This document shows, piece by piece, positions 16,204 to 25,700 of a stretch of DNA of 59,009 bases (within the stretch, counting starts at the first letter, position 1; every line of letters starts with the position of its first letter). Below the pieces are notes generated by a model. That model saw only the letters and a program-made list of their open reading frames with translations, ran no database searches and had not been told where the DNA came from. This DNA comes from UBA11524 sp964542315. GTDB lineage: Bacteria; Bacillota; Clostridia; Christensenellales; Aristaeellaceae. The position numbers were made by a program, and so were the translations under genes. Location of the stretch: assembly GCA_964542315.1 (NCBI GenBank), contig CAZIUA010000007.1, forward strand, positions 1-59,009, written 5' to 3'.

Positions 16204-16896
16204 TTACTCAGCCACTTCCTCGGCGGGAACGACCTTGTCGAAGATGTAGGCGAAAGCGATGGTGTTGTTCTTGGCGTTGACGATGTTCTTCTCGGCATAG
16301 CACAGAACCAGCTGGCCGGAGGTGTTCATGAAGATGTACTTCATCTCTTCCTGATCCTCATAGTCGATGCCGGTGATGTCGGTCCAGTGGAGGAGATCGT
16401 CGTCACCCTTGAGGTGGGTCTTGGCGGGGCCGTAGTTGTAGTCGCCATCCTGCTCGCCGCGGGCATCGAAGTCATACTCGTCCCACTCGGACTTGATGGT
16501 GTACTTCTCGTCCGCAAAATCGGCGAAGGTCAGGGTGCCGTTCATGCAGAACACATGGTCATGCCAGTAGTTGCCCTGGTCGGTGATCTGGCCCAGAGAG
16601 GGGTCGGACGCGCAGTGGTTCAGCTCGGCATTGATGGTCATGGTGATGGCACCGGGGGTCACGGCGATCAGGCCGGCCTCAACGCCCTCGATCTCGAAGT
16701 CCTCGATGAACTCTTCGCCGATCCAGGCGGCGGTCAGGGTCCAGTCAGCGGTCAGGGTTTCGGGGTTCACCCAGGTCAGGTTCAGCTTGGCGTCCAGGCT
16801 GCGGTCGATCTCCATGGGATCCTTCGCGTCCTCAGCGAACACAGCGCAGGACAGCAGCATGGCAACAGCCATGATCAGGGCAAGCAGCTTCTTCAT
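16204..16896 (-). CDS. Small secreted protein of unknown function
   Basis: This is a 230-residue exported protein. Residues 1-21 are a signal peptide; cleavage after AVFA is most likely, though LLSC could be a weak lipobox. The mature part is acidic and rich in Asp, Glu, Trp and Tyr with alternating beta-type patterns, and contains paired cysteines. No catalytic motif or known domain was recognised. It has its own consensus promoter (16954-16982) and terminator and an AAAGGAG ribosome site, so it is probably a separately regulated envelope protein. It lies downstream of the GH2/GPH/SDR operon. Confidence 0.75.
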   Translation of the reverse strand: MKKLLALIMAVAMLLSCAVFAEDAKDPMEIDRSLDAKLNLTWVNPETLTADWTLTAAWIGEEFIEDFEIEGVEAGLIAVTPGAITMTINAELNHCASDPSLGQITDQGNYWHDHVFCMNGTLTFADFADEKYTIKSEWDEYDFDARGEQDGDYNYGPAKTHLKGDDDLLHWTDITGIDYEDQEEMKYIFMNTSGQLVLCYAEKNIVNAKNNTIAFAYIFDKVVPAEEVAE

Positions 16897-16953
16897 GATG
16901 GTTGACTCCTTTCAATCGGGTCATCCTCGGGGGGATGTCCATTTCTGGTTCCT

Positions 16954-16982
16954 ATTATACCAGTTTCGCCCCTCGTTTTCAA
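16954..16982 (-). promoter_or_regulatory. Consensus promoter for the small secreted protein
   Basis: On the minus strand: TTGAAA (16982-16977), a 17-bp spacer and a perfect TATAAT (16959-16954). The -35 and spacer lie inside the loop and 3' arm of the hairpin at 16961-16994. Confidence 0.8.
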
Positions 16983-16994
16983 GGGGCGAAACTG
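16961..16994 (-). terminator. Perfect 12-bp stem-loop at the end of the SDR operon
   Basis: CAGTTTCGCCCC and GGGGCGAAACTG pair perfectly around a 10-base loop just after the SDR stop codon. It lacks a strong T-run but is placed to end the GH2-GPH-SDR message, and it overlaps the next promoter. Confidence 0.65.
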
Positions 16995-17009
16995 CATTTT
17001 ACAGTTCCG

Positions 17010-17855
17010 TTACACACCGGAGTAGGCCGCGAAGCCGCCGTCGATGGGCAGGACGACGCCGGTGATGGCGGAGGCCGCCTTGTCGTCCGTCAGGAAGAAC
17101 AGGCCGCCCAGGAGCTCAGCGCTGTCCACGAAGCGGCCCATGGGGGTGCCGTTGAGGATCTTCGCGGTACGGGCGGTGGGGGTGCCATCCTCATTGTAGA
17201 GCAGGGCGCGGTTCTGGTTGGACACCAGGAAGCCGGGGGCGATGGCGTTGCAGCGGATGCCGGTGCCGGCGAAGTGGGTGGCCAGCCACTGGGTGAAGTT
17301 GGAGATGGCGGCCTTCGCGCCGGAATAGGCGGGGATCTTGGTCAGGGGCGTGAAGGCGTTCATGGAGGAGATGTTCATGATGTTGCCGCTCTTACGGGCG
17401 ACCATGTCCTTGGCGAACACCTGGGTGGGCAGCAGAGTGCCCTGGTAGTTGAGCTTGAACACGAAGTCGATGCCGTTGGGCTCCAGGTCGAAGAAGGTCT
17501 TCTGGCCTTCCTTGGCCTCGTGCTGATACTCGTTGTCGGTGGTGGCACGGGGATTGTTGCCGCCGGCGCCGTTCACCAGGATGTCGCAGGGGCCCAGGTC
17601 GGCCAGCACCTGCTGGTGGACATTTTCCAGGGCCTCGGGATCAAGCACGTTCGCCTTGTAGCCCTTGCAGATGAAGCCTTCCGCGGTCAGCTCGTCGGCG
17701 AGCTTCTTCACGGCTTCCTCATTCAGGTCCAGGGCAGCGACCTTCGCGCCCGCCTGGGCATACGCACGGGCCATATCGCCGCACAGCACGCCGCCAGCAC
17801 CAGTCACCACAACGACCTTACCGGTAAAGTCAACATTCAGAGGCAGATTCATCAT
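17010..17855 (-). CDS. SDR oxidoreductase, possibly D-mannonate (fructuronate) oxidoreductase-like
   Basis: This is a 281-residue short-chain dehydrogenase. It has the nucleotide-binding TGAGGVLCG, NAG-type motif VNGAGG, catalytic Ser in NISSMNAF and the YSGAK Tyr/Lys pair, ending with GVVLPIDGGFAAYSGV. The sequence resembles the SDR-type fructuronate/mannonate oxidoreductases of Firmicutes (B. subtilis UxuB type). Its place in an operon with a GPH symporter and a GH2 enzyme would suit uronide catabolism, but this assignment is inferred. AAAGGA lies too close to the first ATG (17864), so I use the ATG three codons later. It follows the GPH gene by 35 bp. Confidence 0.8.
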   Translation of the reverse strand: MMNLPLNVDFTGKVVVVTGAGGVLCGDMARAYAQAGAKVAALDLNEEAVKKLADELTAEGFICKGYKANVLDPEALENVHQQVLADLGPCDILVNGAGGNNPRATTDNEYQHEAKEGQKTFFDLEPNGIDFVFKLNYQGTLLPTQVFAKDMVARKSGNIMNISSMNAFTPLTKIPAYSGAKAAISNFTQWLATHFAGTGIRCNAIAPGFLVSNQNRALLYNEDGTPTARTAKILNGTPMGRFVDSAELLGGLFFLTDDKAASAITGVVLPIDGGFAAYSGV

Positions 17856-17890
17856 TTTTGTCATTCCTTTCTGATATATCCGATTTCAGA

Positions 17891-19507
17891 TCACGCATGG
17901 ATGGCGGGGGCGCTGATGTTGTCCGCGTCCTCCGCGGTCTTGATGGTCGCCATGGCCTCCTCGAGGGTGTGACCGTCAGCGATGTAAGCCTTACGGGCTG
18001 CGTTGACCGCCTGGATCTCCTTGATGCGGGCGCCGTCCAGCTCATAGCCCTTCATGGCCACGAGGGTGGCGATCCAGGCCAGCATGGGGATGATACAGAA
18101 GCAGATGATGACCGCCCAGTTCATGCCATCCACATAGGGGGTGGACTTGGTGGGCAGCTCGCTCAGACCGGCGGTGAGGGAGATGATCAGGGCCACGATG
18201 GTGGCGGACAGGGAGGACACCAGCTTATCCACCAGGGAGAACAGGGTACCCATGATGCCGGGGATGAACTTGCCGGAGCGGTAGGTCTCATAGTCCGCGC
18301 AGTCCGCGACCATGGGGATGGGCATGTCCGCCGTGGCGTAATAAGCGCCGTAGCCCACGCCGAAGAAGAGGATGAACGCGATGGTGTACAGGTTGATGCT
18401 CAGCTTGCCGCCATCGAGGATGGACAGGTTGAGCGCGGCGGTCTCGGGCTTCCACAGGAGCAGCAGCGCTAGCACGCCGACGTAGCAGCAAAGCGCCACA
18501 GCCACATAGGTCATGAGGGACTTCTTCTGGCCATGCTTCTGGGCGGTGCGCACCGTCAGCAGGAAGAAGGGCGCGGAGAAGACATAGCCCAGGATCATCA
18601 TGATGGAGTTGAGGCTGTCATAGCGGTTCTGGCTGACACCGTCGATCACGCCGAACTGGGTCATGCAGCCGTAGATCATGCACAGCACGGTCAGGTTGGT
18701 GGCGATGGACAGGGCCAGCTTGCAGCCGCCGCCGGCGACCATCAGGCGCTGCAGGGGCTTGTTCGCCTTGATGATCTTGATGTACTCGGAGATCTTGATG
18801 TTCTCCTGCTTGTTGCCCATGCCGAAGTACTTGGTCTGATCCTTCTCCCAGATGCCGATGATGGCGATGACGGTCAGCAGGATGGAGACCACGATGCCGA
18901 TGGGCGTCATGATGTTGAACCAGGTGGAGTTGTAGTCGCCCGCGATCCCGTCAGAGGCGATGACCATGCCCAGCACCTGGATCAGACCCATACCGGCCAG
19001 GGAGCCGATGGTGTTGAACACGGTGAACAGCGGACGCTGCTTGGGGTCATTGGTCAGCACGGGCTGAGCAGAACGGGTGACGGAGGTCTGGAAGGTGTAG
19101 CCGATGACCCACACCGCATACAGCACCACGAACAGGGTGTAGCGCAGCCACATCATCGTGTCGGGCACGAGGGGGGTGACCATGTACAGCAGGATGACGG
19201 ACACGGCCATGATGAGGTTGCCGAGGACCATGAAGGGGCGGAACTTGCCGAACTTGCCGTCGGTCTTGTCCATGATGGCGCCGATGATCGGGTCGGTGAT
19301 GGCGTCAAAGACGCGCATGCCGGTGATCATGAAGGATGCGAACGCCATGCCCAGACCCAGCACGCGGTTGCCGAAGGTCGCGATGAAGGACAGGATCAGC
19401 ACATAATACACATTCGTCGCGCCATTGTTCATGGGGAACATGACCAGCTGATACAGCTTGGCGCGGTTCATGCCGTCCTGCGGCTGAACGGTTGCGGTTT
19501 TTGCCAT
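17891..19507 (-). CDS. GPH-family sugar:cation symporter
   Basis: This 538-residue, 12-helix-type transporter is of the glycoside-pentoside-hexuronide family. The signature loop ITDPIIGAIMDKT followed by GKFGKFRPFM is present at about residues 70-95, and YYATADMPIPMVADCADYE matches the second half. The long cytoplasmic C-terminal tail (about 490-538) is not needed for transport. It lies between the GH2 gene upstream (48 bp) and the SDR gene downstream, so it probably imports the glycoside or uronide that they process. A ribosome site AAAGGAGG precedes ATG. Confidence 0.9.
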   Translation of the reverse strand: MAKTATVQPQDGMNRAKLYQLVMFPMNNGATNVYYVLILSFIATFGNRVLGLGMAFASFMITGMRVFDAITDPIIGAIMDKTDGKFGKFRPFMVLGNLIMAVSVILLYMVTPLVPDTMMWLRYTLFVVLYAVWVIGYTFQTSVTRSAQPVLTNDPKQRPLFTVFNTIGSLAGMGLIQVLGMVIASDGIAGDYNSTWFNIMTPIGIVVSILLTVIAIIGIWEKDQTKYFGMGNKQENIKISEYIKIIKANKPLQRLMVAGGGCKLALSIATNLTVLCMIYGCMTQFGVIDGVSQNRYDSLNSIMMILGYVFSAPFFLLTVRTAQKHGQKKSLMTYVAVALCCYVGVLALLLLWKPETAALNLSILDGGKLSINLYTIAFILFFGVGYGAYYATADMPIPMVADCADYETYRSGKFIPGIMGTLFSLVDKLVSSLSATIVALIISLTAGLSELPTKSTPYVDGMNWAVIICFCIIPMLAWIATLVAMKGYELDGARIKEIQAVNAARKAYIADGHTLEEAMATIKTAEDADNISAPAIHA

Positions 19508-19555
19508 GGAAGGATGCCTCCTTTGTTATGATACAGTCTGACAGTGCAGACGTGA

Positions 19556-21478
19556 TTACACCCAGTTGGACTTCTGCGGATTCTTCTTCTTGGGCAGGAT
19601 GTAGGCGGGGTTCATCTTCTCCACCTTGCGGAAGGTGGCGGTGTCCTTCAGGCGGCCGCAGACGGCCTCGACCTGGAGCGTTTCCGTCATGGGCACGCGG
19701 AAGGTGAACACATGATCCTTGCTCTCCTTGGTGGCGAAGGTCTTGCCGTTGACGATCAGCGTGACCTTGCTCTCGGTGGAGTAGACCTTGATGGTGGTGG
19801 TCTTGTCCGCGCGCTCGACATAGCGCTTGGAGCAGATGTGGACGAACTGTTCCTTGCTCCACCATGCCTTGTAAAGATAGAAGGAATCCTTCTTGGTCTT
19901 GCGGTCGAAGGTAACCAGGCCCTTGTGGTTCATGCCGGGCTCGCCGCCCTGATCGCGTGCATCCGCTGCGAAGTCGAACATGTTCCACACATGGTTGGCC
20001 CACATATACGGATGACGCTTGAAGCAGCGCAGCATGAACTCGTGATACTTGGCCTGATATTCCTCGGTGTGGTCGTTGCGGTGGGGGTGGGAGGAATGCA
20101 GGTTGGGCATGCCCTCAGCGCCGTATTCGGAATAGCCCAGGGGCGTCTTGGGGTAGCAGAGGTGGAAGAAGCTGATCCACAGGTCATTGAGGAACATGCC
20201 CGGGACATACCAGCCCAGGTACAGATTCCAGCTGACCACATCGGTGATGTGGGCGACCTTGTTGAACGGGCCGCACATGGCATAGCAGGCCAGCGTGGTG
20301 AAACGGGTGGGATCAGCCTGATGCACCAGGTCGTTGAGGACGTGGTGGTTATCCAGCATGTCCTTCTTGTCCTTGGTGGAGATGGTGATCTCGTTGGACA
20401 CGCCCCAGCAGACGATGCAGGCGTGGTTGTAGTTCTGCTCGATCAGCTCCTGCATCTGGGCGATGGTGTTCACCCGGCCGGCAGGCATATGCTCGGAGAT
20501 GTAGGGGATCTCGGCCCACACCACCATGCCGTAGCGGTCGCACAGGTCATAGAAATACTGATCGTGCTGATAGTGCGCCAGGCGGACGGTGTTGCAGCCC
20601 ATCTCGGCGATGAGCTTCATGTCCTCATCGTGATGTTCACGGGTGATGGCGTTGCCAAGGCCCTTGCGGTCCTGATGGCGGGAGACGCCGTGCAGGGGAT
20701 AGGGCTTGTCATTGAGGATGAAGCCGATCTTGGGATCGACGCGGAAGGAGCGCACGCCGAAGGGGATGTCCAGCGCGTCGGTGGTCACGCCGTCCACCTG
20801 AACCTCTGCATGGCAGGTGTACAGGTAGGGATCCTCCACGCCGTGCCAGCGGTGCGCCTTCTCCAGCTGGATGGTGGCATCGGTGCCGGTCGCGGTGCCC
20901 ACGACGCGATCCTTGTGGTCGCGGATGGTGATGACCACATCGCCCGTGGTGATGCGGCTCTGCACGCGGATGGTCGCGCCCTGTCCTTCAGGCGTGGCGG
21001 TCACGCGGATGCCGCTGGAGCCCAGGAAGTCCAGCGCGAAATGCGCCTTGTTCACCACCAGCAGGCGGACGCCGCGGTAGATGCCGCCGTAGAAGGTGAA
21101 ATCCGCCTTCTGGGGATAGACGCGGTCGTTGACGGAGTTATCCGCGGTGACGGTGAGGGTGTTCTCCACGGCCAGCAGGGAGGAAATCTCCGCGCGGAAG
21201 GTCGAATAGCCGCCCTCGTGGCCGCACACGGCATGACCGTTGACTTCCACCTGCGCGGAGGAATTCACGCCGTCAAACTCGATCCAGACCTCCTGCGTGT
21301 CCGGGTCGAAAGCGGGCTGGGGGAAGGCGAGGGTATAGCGGCAGCTGCCGCGCTTGTAGTCGTTGCCGCCGTCCTGGCCGTCGATGTTGTTCCAGGTATG
21401 GGGGATGCTGACTTCGGTGGTCTGGCCGTCCAGGCCGGTAAAGAGCCAGCCGTGCTGCAGTTCGATCGCTTGGCGCAT
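19556..21478 (-). CDS. GH2 glycosidase (beta-galactosidase / beta-glucuronidase type)
   Basis: This 640-residue cytoplasmic enzyme has no signal peptide. It has the GH2 sugar-binding domain (about 1-150, FYGGIYRGV), the Ig-like domain (about 155-245) and the TIM barrel (about 250-545). The acid/base is E363 in WGVSNEI and the nucleophile E451 in SEYGAEG; GVSRHQDRKG and RLAHYQHDQYFYD are typical of clostridial GH2 beta-galactosidases. An N-x-K-G string (MNHKG) resembles the NxK motif of glucuronidases but is not decisive. It is first in the operon with a GPH symporter and an SDR, and AAGGAGG precedes ATG. Intracellular cleavage of an imported beta-glycoside is the likely role. Confidence 0.88.
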   Translation of the reverse strand: MRQAIELQHGWLFTGLDGQTTEVSIPHTWNNIDGQDGGNDYKRGSCRYTLAFPQPAFDPDTQEVWIEFDGVNSSAQVEVNGHAVCGHEGGYSTFRAEISSLLAVENTLTVTADNSVNDRVYPQKADFTFYGGIYRGVRLLVVNKAHFALDFLGSSGIRVTATPEGQGATIRVQSRITTGDVVITIRDHKDRVVGTATGTDATIQLEKAHRWHGVEDPYLYTCHAEVQVDGVTTDALDIPFGVRSFRVDPKIGFILNDKPYPLHGVSRHQDRKGLGNAITREHHDEDMKLIAEMGCNTVRLAHYQHDQYFYDLCDRYGMVVWAEIPYISEHMPAGRVNTIAQMQELIEQNYNHACIVCWGVSNEITISTKDKKDMLDNHHVLNDLVHQADPTRFTTLACYAMCGPFNKVAHITDVVSWNLYLGWYVPGMFLNDLWISFFHLCYPKTPLGYSEYGAEGMPNLHSSHPHRNDHTEEYQAKYHEFMLRCFKRHPYMWANHVWNMFDFAADARDQGGEPGMNHKGLVTFDRKTKKDSFYLYKAWWSKEQFVHICSKRYVERADKTTTIKVYSTESKVTLIVNGKTFATKESKDHVFTFRVPMTETLQVEAVCGRLKDTATFRKVEKMNPAYILPKKKNPQKSNWV

Positions 21479-21519
21479 ATCGTGCCTCCTTCAGGTCGGA
21501 TTGATTTTCCTGGTCAAAA

Positions 21520-21548
21520 ACAATATGAAAAAGGACAAAATTTCTCAA
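21520..21548 (-). promoter_or_regulatory. Promoter of the GH2-GPH-SDR operon
   Basis: On the minus strand: TTGAGA (21548-21543), a 17-bp spacer and TATTGT (21525-21520), about 40 bp before the GH2 start. Confidence 0.6.
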
Positions 21549-21720
21549 TGTGTACTCTACCACATTTTTTCGTGAAAAGAAAGGGGAATACCTTCAATAA
21601 AAGCCCACAGGGCGCGAATGTTTTTTGCCCGTTCATCCGCGTCATTTTTGCGTCGCGAACGCGCATGGGTTTTGCCGGAAAAAGGCGGATGCATGGGGGC
21701 AAAAAGGATGCGGTGACCTA

Positions 21721-21757
21721 AAAAAGGCTCCGTCCTTCGTTCGGACGGAGCCTTTTG
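21721..21757 (-). terminator. Strong bidirectional terminator
   Basis: AAAAGGCTCCGTCC pairs perfectly with GGACGGAGCCTTTT around a 7-base loop. It ends the small membrane-protein gene on the minus strand. Confidence 0.85.
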
Positions 21758-21763
21758 CGACCA

Positions 21764-22189
21764 TCAGGCCTTGGCCTGACCCGGCTTGCGCAGGTAGATG
21801 GCCACTTCACCGATGATGAAGGCGGCAGCCATCAGGCCCACGAACCAGAGGTAGTTGGGGTCGAAGCCGGCGGGCTCGTCGATCTTCATGAACACGTCGG
21901 CGATGTGCCAGTAGGCCGCGCGCTTGCCGAAGCCGATGAAGAACGCGCACAGGGACAGGAACGGCACCGTTGTCGTCACCACGGACGCCAGGCCGTGCAG
22001 CTTGCACACCATCAGCACCGCAGCCACGGCCACCGTGGCGACCAGGGAGTAGGCGATGACGGGGTTGAAGTAGTCGTAATTCATCCGGCCGAAGCGACCC
22101 TCGACGCTGATGAACAGGATACCGGCCGCGCAGGAGCAGAGCGCCGCGATCAGGGTCACGATCGAGCTGGCGTTGAACTTCTTGGACAT
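21764..22189 (-). CDS. Four-helix membrane protein of unknown function
   Basis: This 141-residue protein has four clear transmembrane segments (SIVTLIAALCSCAAGILFI, AYSLVATVAVAAVLMVC, VTTTVPFLSLCAFFIGFG and WFVGLMAAAFIIGEVAIYL). A short basic C-terminus ends in KPGQAKA. No catalytic or transport motif was recognised. The start at 22189 follows AAAGGAG; the open frame reaches 22267 but upstream codons are not membrane-like. It is a single-gene unit with its own promoter (22389-22417) and terminator, divergent from the GH3 gene at 22768. Confidence 0.75.
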   Translation of the reverse strand: MSKKFNASSIVTLIAALCSCAAGILFISVEGRFGRMNYDYFNPVIAYSLVATVAVAAVLMVCKLHGLASVVTTTVPFLSLCAFFIGFGKRAAYWHIADVFMKIDEPAGFDPNYLWFVGLMAAAFIIGEVAIYLRKPGQAKA

Positions 22190-22388
22190 GAGAGGAACTC
22201 CTTTCGTTATCCCGCTGCCCGTGGGGGAAGCAAGGATGCAAAATCGAACAAAGCCTTGCGCGTGCAAAGCGGATGATGATACCAGAAAAAATCACGCCGG
22301 TCCACGGCATGGCAACGCAGAACGCTCCGCCGCCCGGGAACCGCATTTCCCCGGCAGGCCTTGATCGATCCTGCTTTATGCTGCCTTT

Positions 22389-22417
22389 ATTATGACACAC
22401 TTGGCGGATCGTTGCAA
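22389..22417 (-). promoter_or_regulatory. Promoter for the four-helix membrane protein
   Basis: On the minus strand: TTGCAA (22417-22412), a 17-bp spacer and CATAAT (22394-22389), leaving a leader of about 190 nt. Confidence 0.6.
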
Positions 22418-22767
22418 CCGTGATTCCGCGCCGAATGATTTCGTCAGCGGCAAAAAACGGGCTTTTTGCGGATGAAAACTACACGCAAGAGCGGAGCAAT
22501 GCGCGCTCACGACAAAAATACGACGCAAAATGTGAAAACTGGATGTTGCGACATCGCACAACTTGTGTACGACAAAGACCTTTCCTTTCTGGCACATTTC
22601 ATATAGAATGAAAACATCATCGGCCGATGACTCTGTTTGTGTGCGCATAATGCCGCGGCGGAGGCATCAGGGCTGGCTGTGCAGTCACCGCATGGGCTGC
22701 GCGGCACCGGGAAGCCCATGGCACCCGGGTCTTGGCAACTCTATTTCCGGAAAGGAGATATATTAAG
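22418..22767. other. Divergent intergenic region upstream of the membrane-anchored GH3
   Basis: This region is more A+T-rich than its neighbours, with scattered CGAC and GCGAC motifs. A possible -10 (TATAGAAT at 22602-22609) has no good -35, which would suit an activator-dependent promoter. CATCATCGGCCGATGA around 22615-22628 contains a palindromic TCGGCCGA. No gene was recognised. The GH3 ribosome site GGAAAGGAG is at its end. Confidence 0.4.
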
Positions 22768-25700
22768 ATGAAGGCTTCCAAGCACAGAACACTCAAAAAA
22801 GTGCTCCTGAATATCATGGCCGTCCTGTGCGTGCTGGTCTATACCGGCAACACCATCGCCGCGGCGAATGCCGGCGAGGTGCACAAGGCCCTTGGCACCT
22901 CCCCCACGAAGATCGTCATGAAGGAAGGCGCTGAGGAGGAGGACTACAAGCGCTACTACGAGAGCACCTATGCTTCCGTCGCTGAGCTGAAGGCGGCCGG
23001 TGAGGCGCTGGTGCGCGAAGTGGAAGGCGAGGGCATCGTTCTGCTGAAGAACGAGAACAATGTCCTGCCCTATGCCGAGGGCGCGAAGGTCTCCCTGATC
23101 GGCGTGACCGTGCTCGACCCCGTCTACGGCGGCACCGGCTCCGGCGCGGTGGACGCCAATGGCGCGCCCAACTACTACGACGTGATGACCGGCGCGGGCT
23201 TCACCGTGACCGACAAGCCTCTGCTGGATTGGTATGTCGAGGGCGAGTATGGCCGCACGACCTACGAGATCGGCGAGCAGAAGTGGTCCAAGGTCAAGCG
23301 CAACCACGAGAATGAGGACGGCGATCCCACCATCGGCGTGGGCGAGCATGCCATCTTCGTGGTCGGCCGCGTGGGCGGCGAGGGCGACGACATGACCCGC
23401 GACAACTTCAACGATGTGCTGGACAACAACTACCTCCAGCTCAACGAGGAAGAGCGCTCCATCCTGGAGGGCCTGGCCGGCCTGAAGGAGGATGGCGAGA
23501 TCGCGTCCATCACCGTCATCATCAACAGCGCCAACCCCATCTCCGTGGATTTCCTCACCAATGAGGAATACGGCGTGGATGCTGCGCTGTGGGTCGGCTC
23601 CGTGGGCCAGACCGGTCTGTACGCCGTGGGCGATGTGCTCTCTGGCAAGGTCAACCCCTCCGGCTCCCTGCCCGATACCTGGTGGGTGGACAACATGGCC
23701 AACCCCGTGCAGAACAACTTCGGCTCCTACACCTACGCCGGCGCTGAAAACTACAAGCTGGGCAACCGCTTTGACCAGTATGTGGTGTATCAGGAAGGCA
23801 TCTATGTGGGCTACAAGTACACCGAGACCCGTTATGAGGACGTTGTGCTGGGTACCCCCAATGCCGGCAACTATGTCTACGGCAACATCGTCGGCTTCCC
23901 CTTCGGCTATGGCCAGAGCTACACCTCTTTCGAGCTGTCTGACCTGAACGTGACCAAGGAGACCAAGACTACCAAGGAATTCGTGGCCCTGGCGTCCCAG
24001 GCGGACAAGGATGCGGCCGAGGATCGCACCGAGACCGTCTACACCCTGACCGTGAAGGTCACCAATACCGGTTCCGCCGCGGGCAAGAAGGCCGTGCAGG
24101 TCTACGCCCAGAAGCCCTACACCGAGTATGACAAGCAGTGGCAGATCGAGAAGGCCGCTGTGGAACTGGTCGGCTATGGCAAGACCAAGCTGCTCCAGCC
24201 CGGCGAGAGCGAGACCATCACCGTCTCCGTGCCTGAGTACTTCCTGACCTCCTACGACGCGCTGAACACCGGCGTGTACGTCCTGGCGGAAGGCACCCAC
24301 TACCTGACCGTTGCGGATAACGCCCACGAGGCGACCAACAACATCCTCTCCGTCAAGGGCAAGACCGTGGCGGACGGCATGACCGCCGAGGGCAACACCG
24401 CCCTGGTGCATGCCATCGAGTATTCCTTTGACGACAAGACCTACGCCACCGCCTATGGTACCGGCGCGCAGGTCACCTCCCTCTTTGATGAGGCGGACAT
24501 CAACCGCTACGAGGGCCGCGGCGACAACAGCGTCGTGTACTACTCCCGTTCCAACTGGGCAGGCACCGTCACCCCCGGCGCTGTGAAGCTGACCATGACC
24601 GATGCCATGGCTGCGGACGCTGTGCTGGATGATTCCGACGTGACGAACGTCGCCCATACCGCTGCGGAAGAAGACATGCCCACCCTGGGCGAGAAGAACG
24701 GCGTCCAGCTGATCCACATGATGGATTACGCCTACGAAGCTCCCGAATGGGAGGAGTTCATGGATCAGCTGACCTATGCTGAGCTGGTCAAGATCTGCGC
24801 CAACGGCCTGCGCATGACCTACAACGTGTCCTCCATCGGCAAGCCTCAGACCCTGGACCACAACGGCCCCTCCGGCGTCACCCAGGTGTATTCCTCCGGC
24901 GACAACGGCTATGCCAAGGTCACGGGCGATCCCAACATGTCCGCCAAGGGCACCTGCTTCCCCTGCAACGGCATCGTCGCTGCGACCTTCAATGACGAGC
25001 TGGTGTACCGCGTCGGTCAGCTCATCGGTGAGGACTGCATGTGGGCTGGCTACGCCGGTCTGTACGGCACGGGCCTGAACATCCACCGTTCTCCCTATGC
25101 CGGCCGCGTGTTCGAGTACTACTCCGAGGACGGCATCCTGACCGGCCTGATCGATACCGCCGAGACCCTGGGCATCCAGGAGAAGGGCGTGTATGTGTAC
25201 AACAAGCACTTCGTCCTGAACGACCAGGAGAAGAACCGTGCCGGTATCGCCACCTGGGTCAACGAGCAGGCGCTGCGTGAAATCTACCTGCGCGCGTTCG
25301 AGCTGCCGATCGTCAATGCGGATGCCAAGTGCGTCATGACTGCCTTCAACCGTCTGGGCGCCATCTGGTCCGGTGCGTATCGCGAGCTGCTGACCGACTG
25401 GCTCCGCGGCGAGGCTGGCATGAGCGGCTTTGCTGTCACCGACATGTACGACAATGCCTACATGGTCAAGGTGCATGAGGTGCTGGCTGGCAACGATATC
25501 CCCGACAACCTGGTCGGCGAGGATATCAGCGAGTTCACCGCCTACGAAGGCAACGCTGTGGTGGTCAACCGCCTGCGCGAGTCCGCCAAGCGCGTGCTCT
25601 ACACCGTGCTGCACTCCCGCGGCATGGACGGCATCAGCAGCAACTCCGAGGTCGTCTCCGTGACGACCTGGTGGCAGATGTCCCTGAACATCGCCCAGTG

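Noticed and set aside
19712..21721. Plus-strand open frame of about 670 codons
   Set aside because: It is antisense to the GH2 gene, with no domain or ribosome site.
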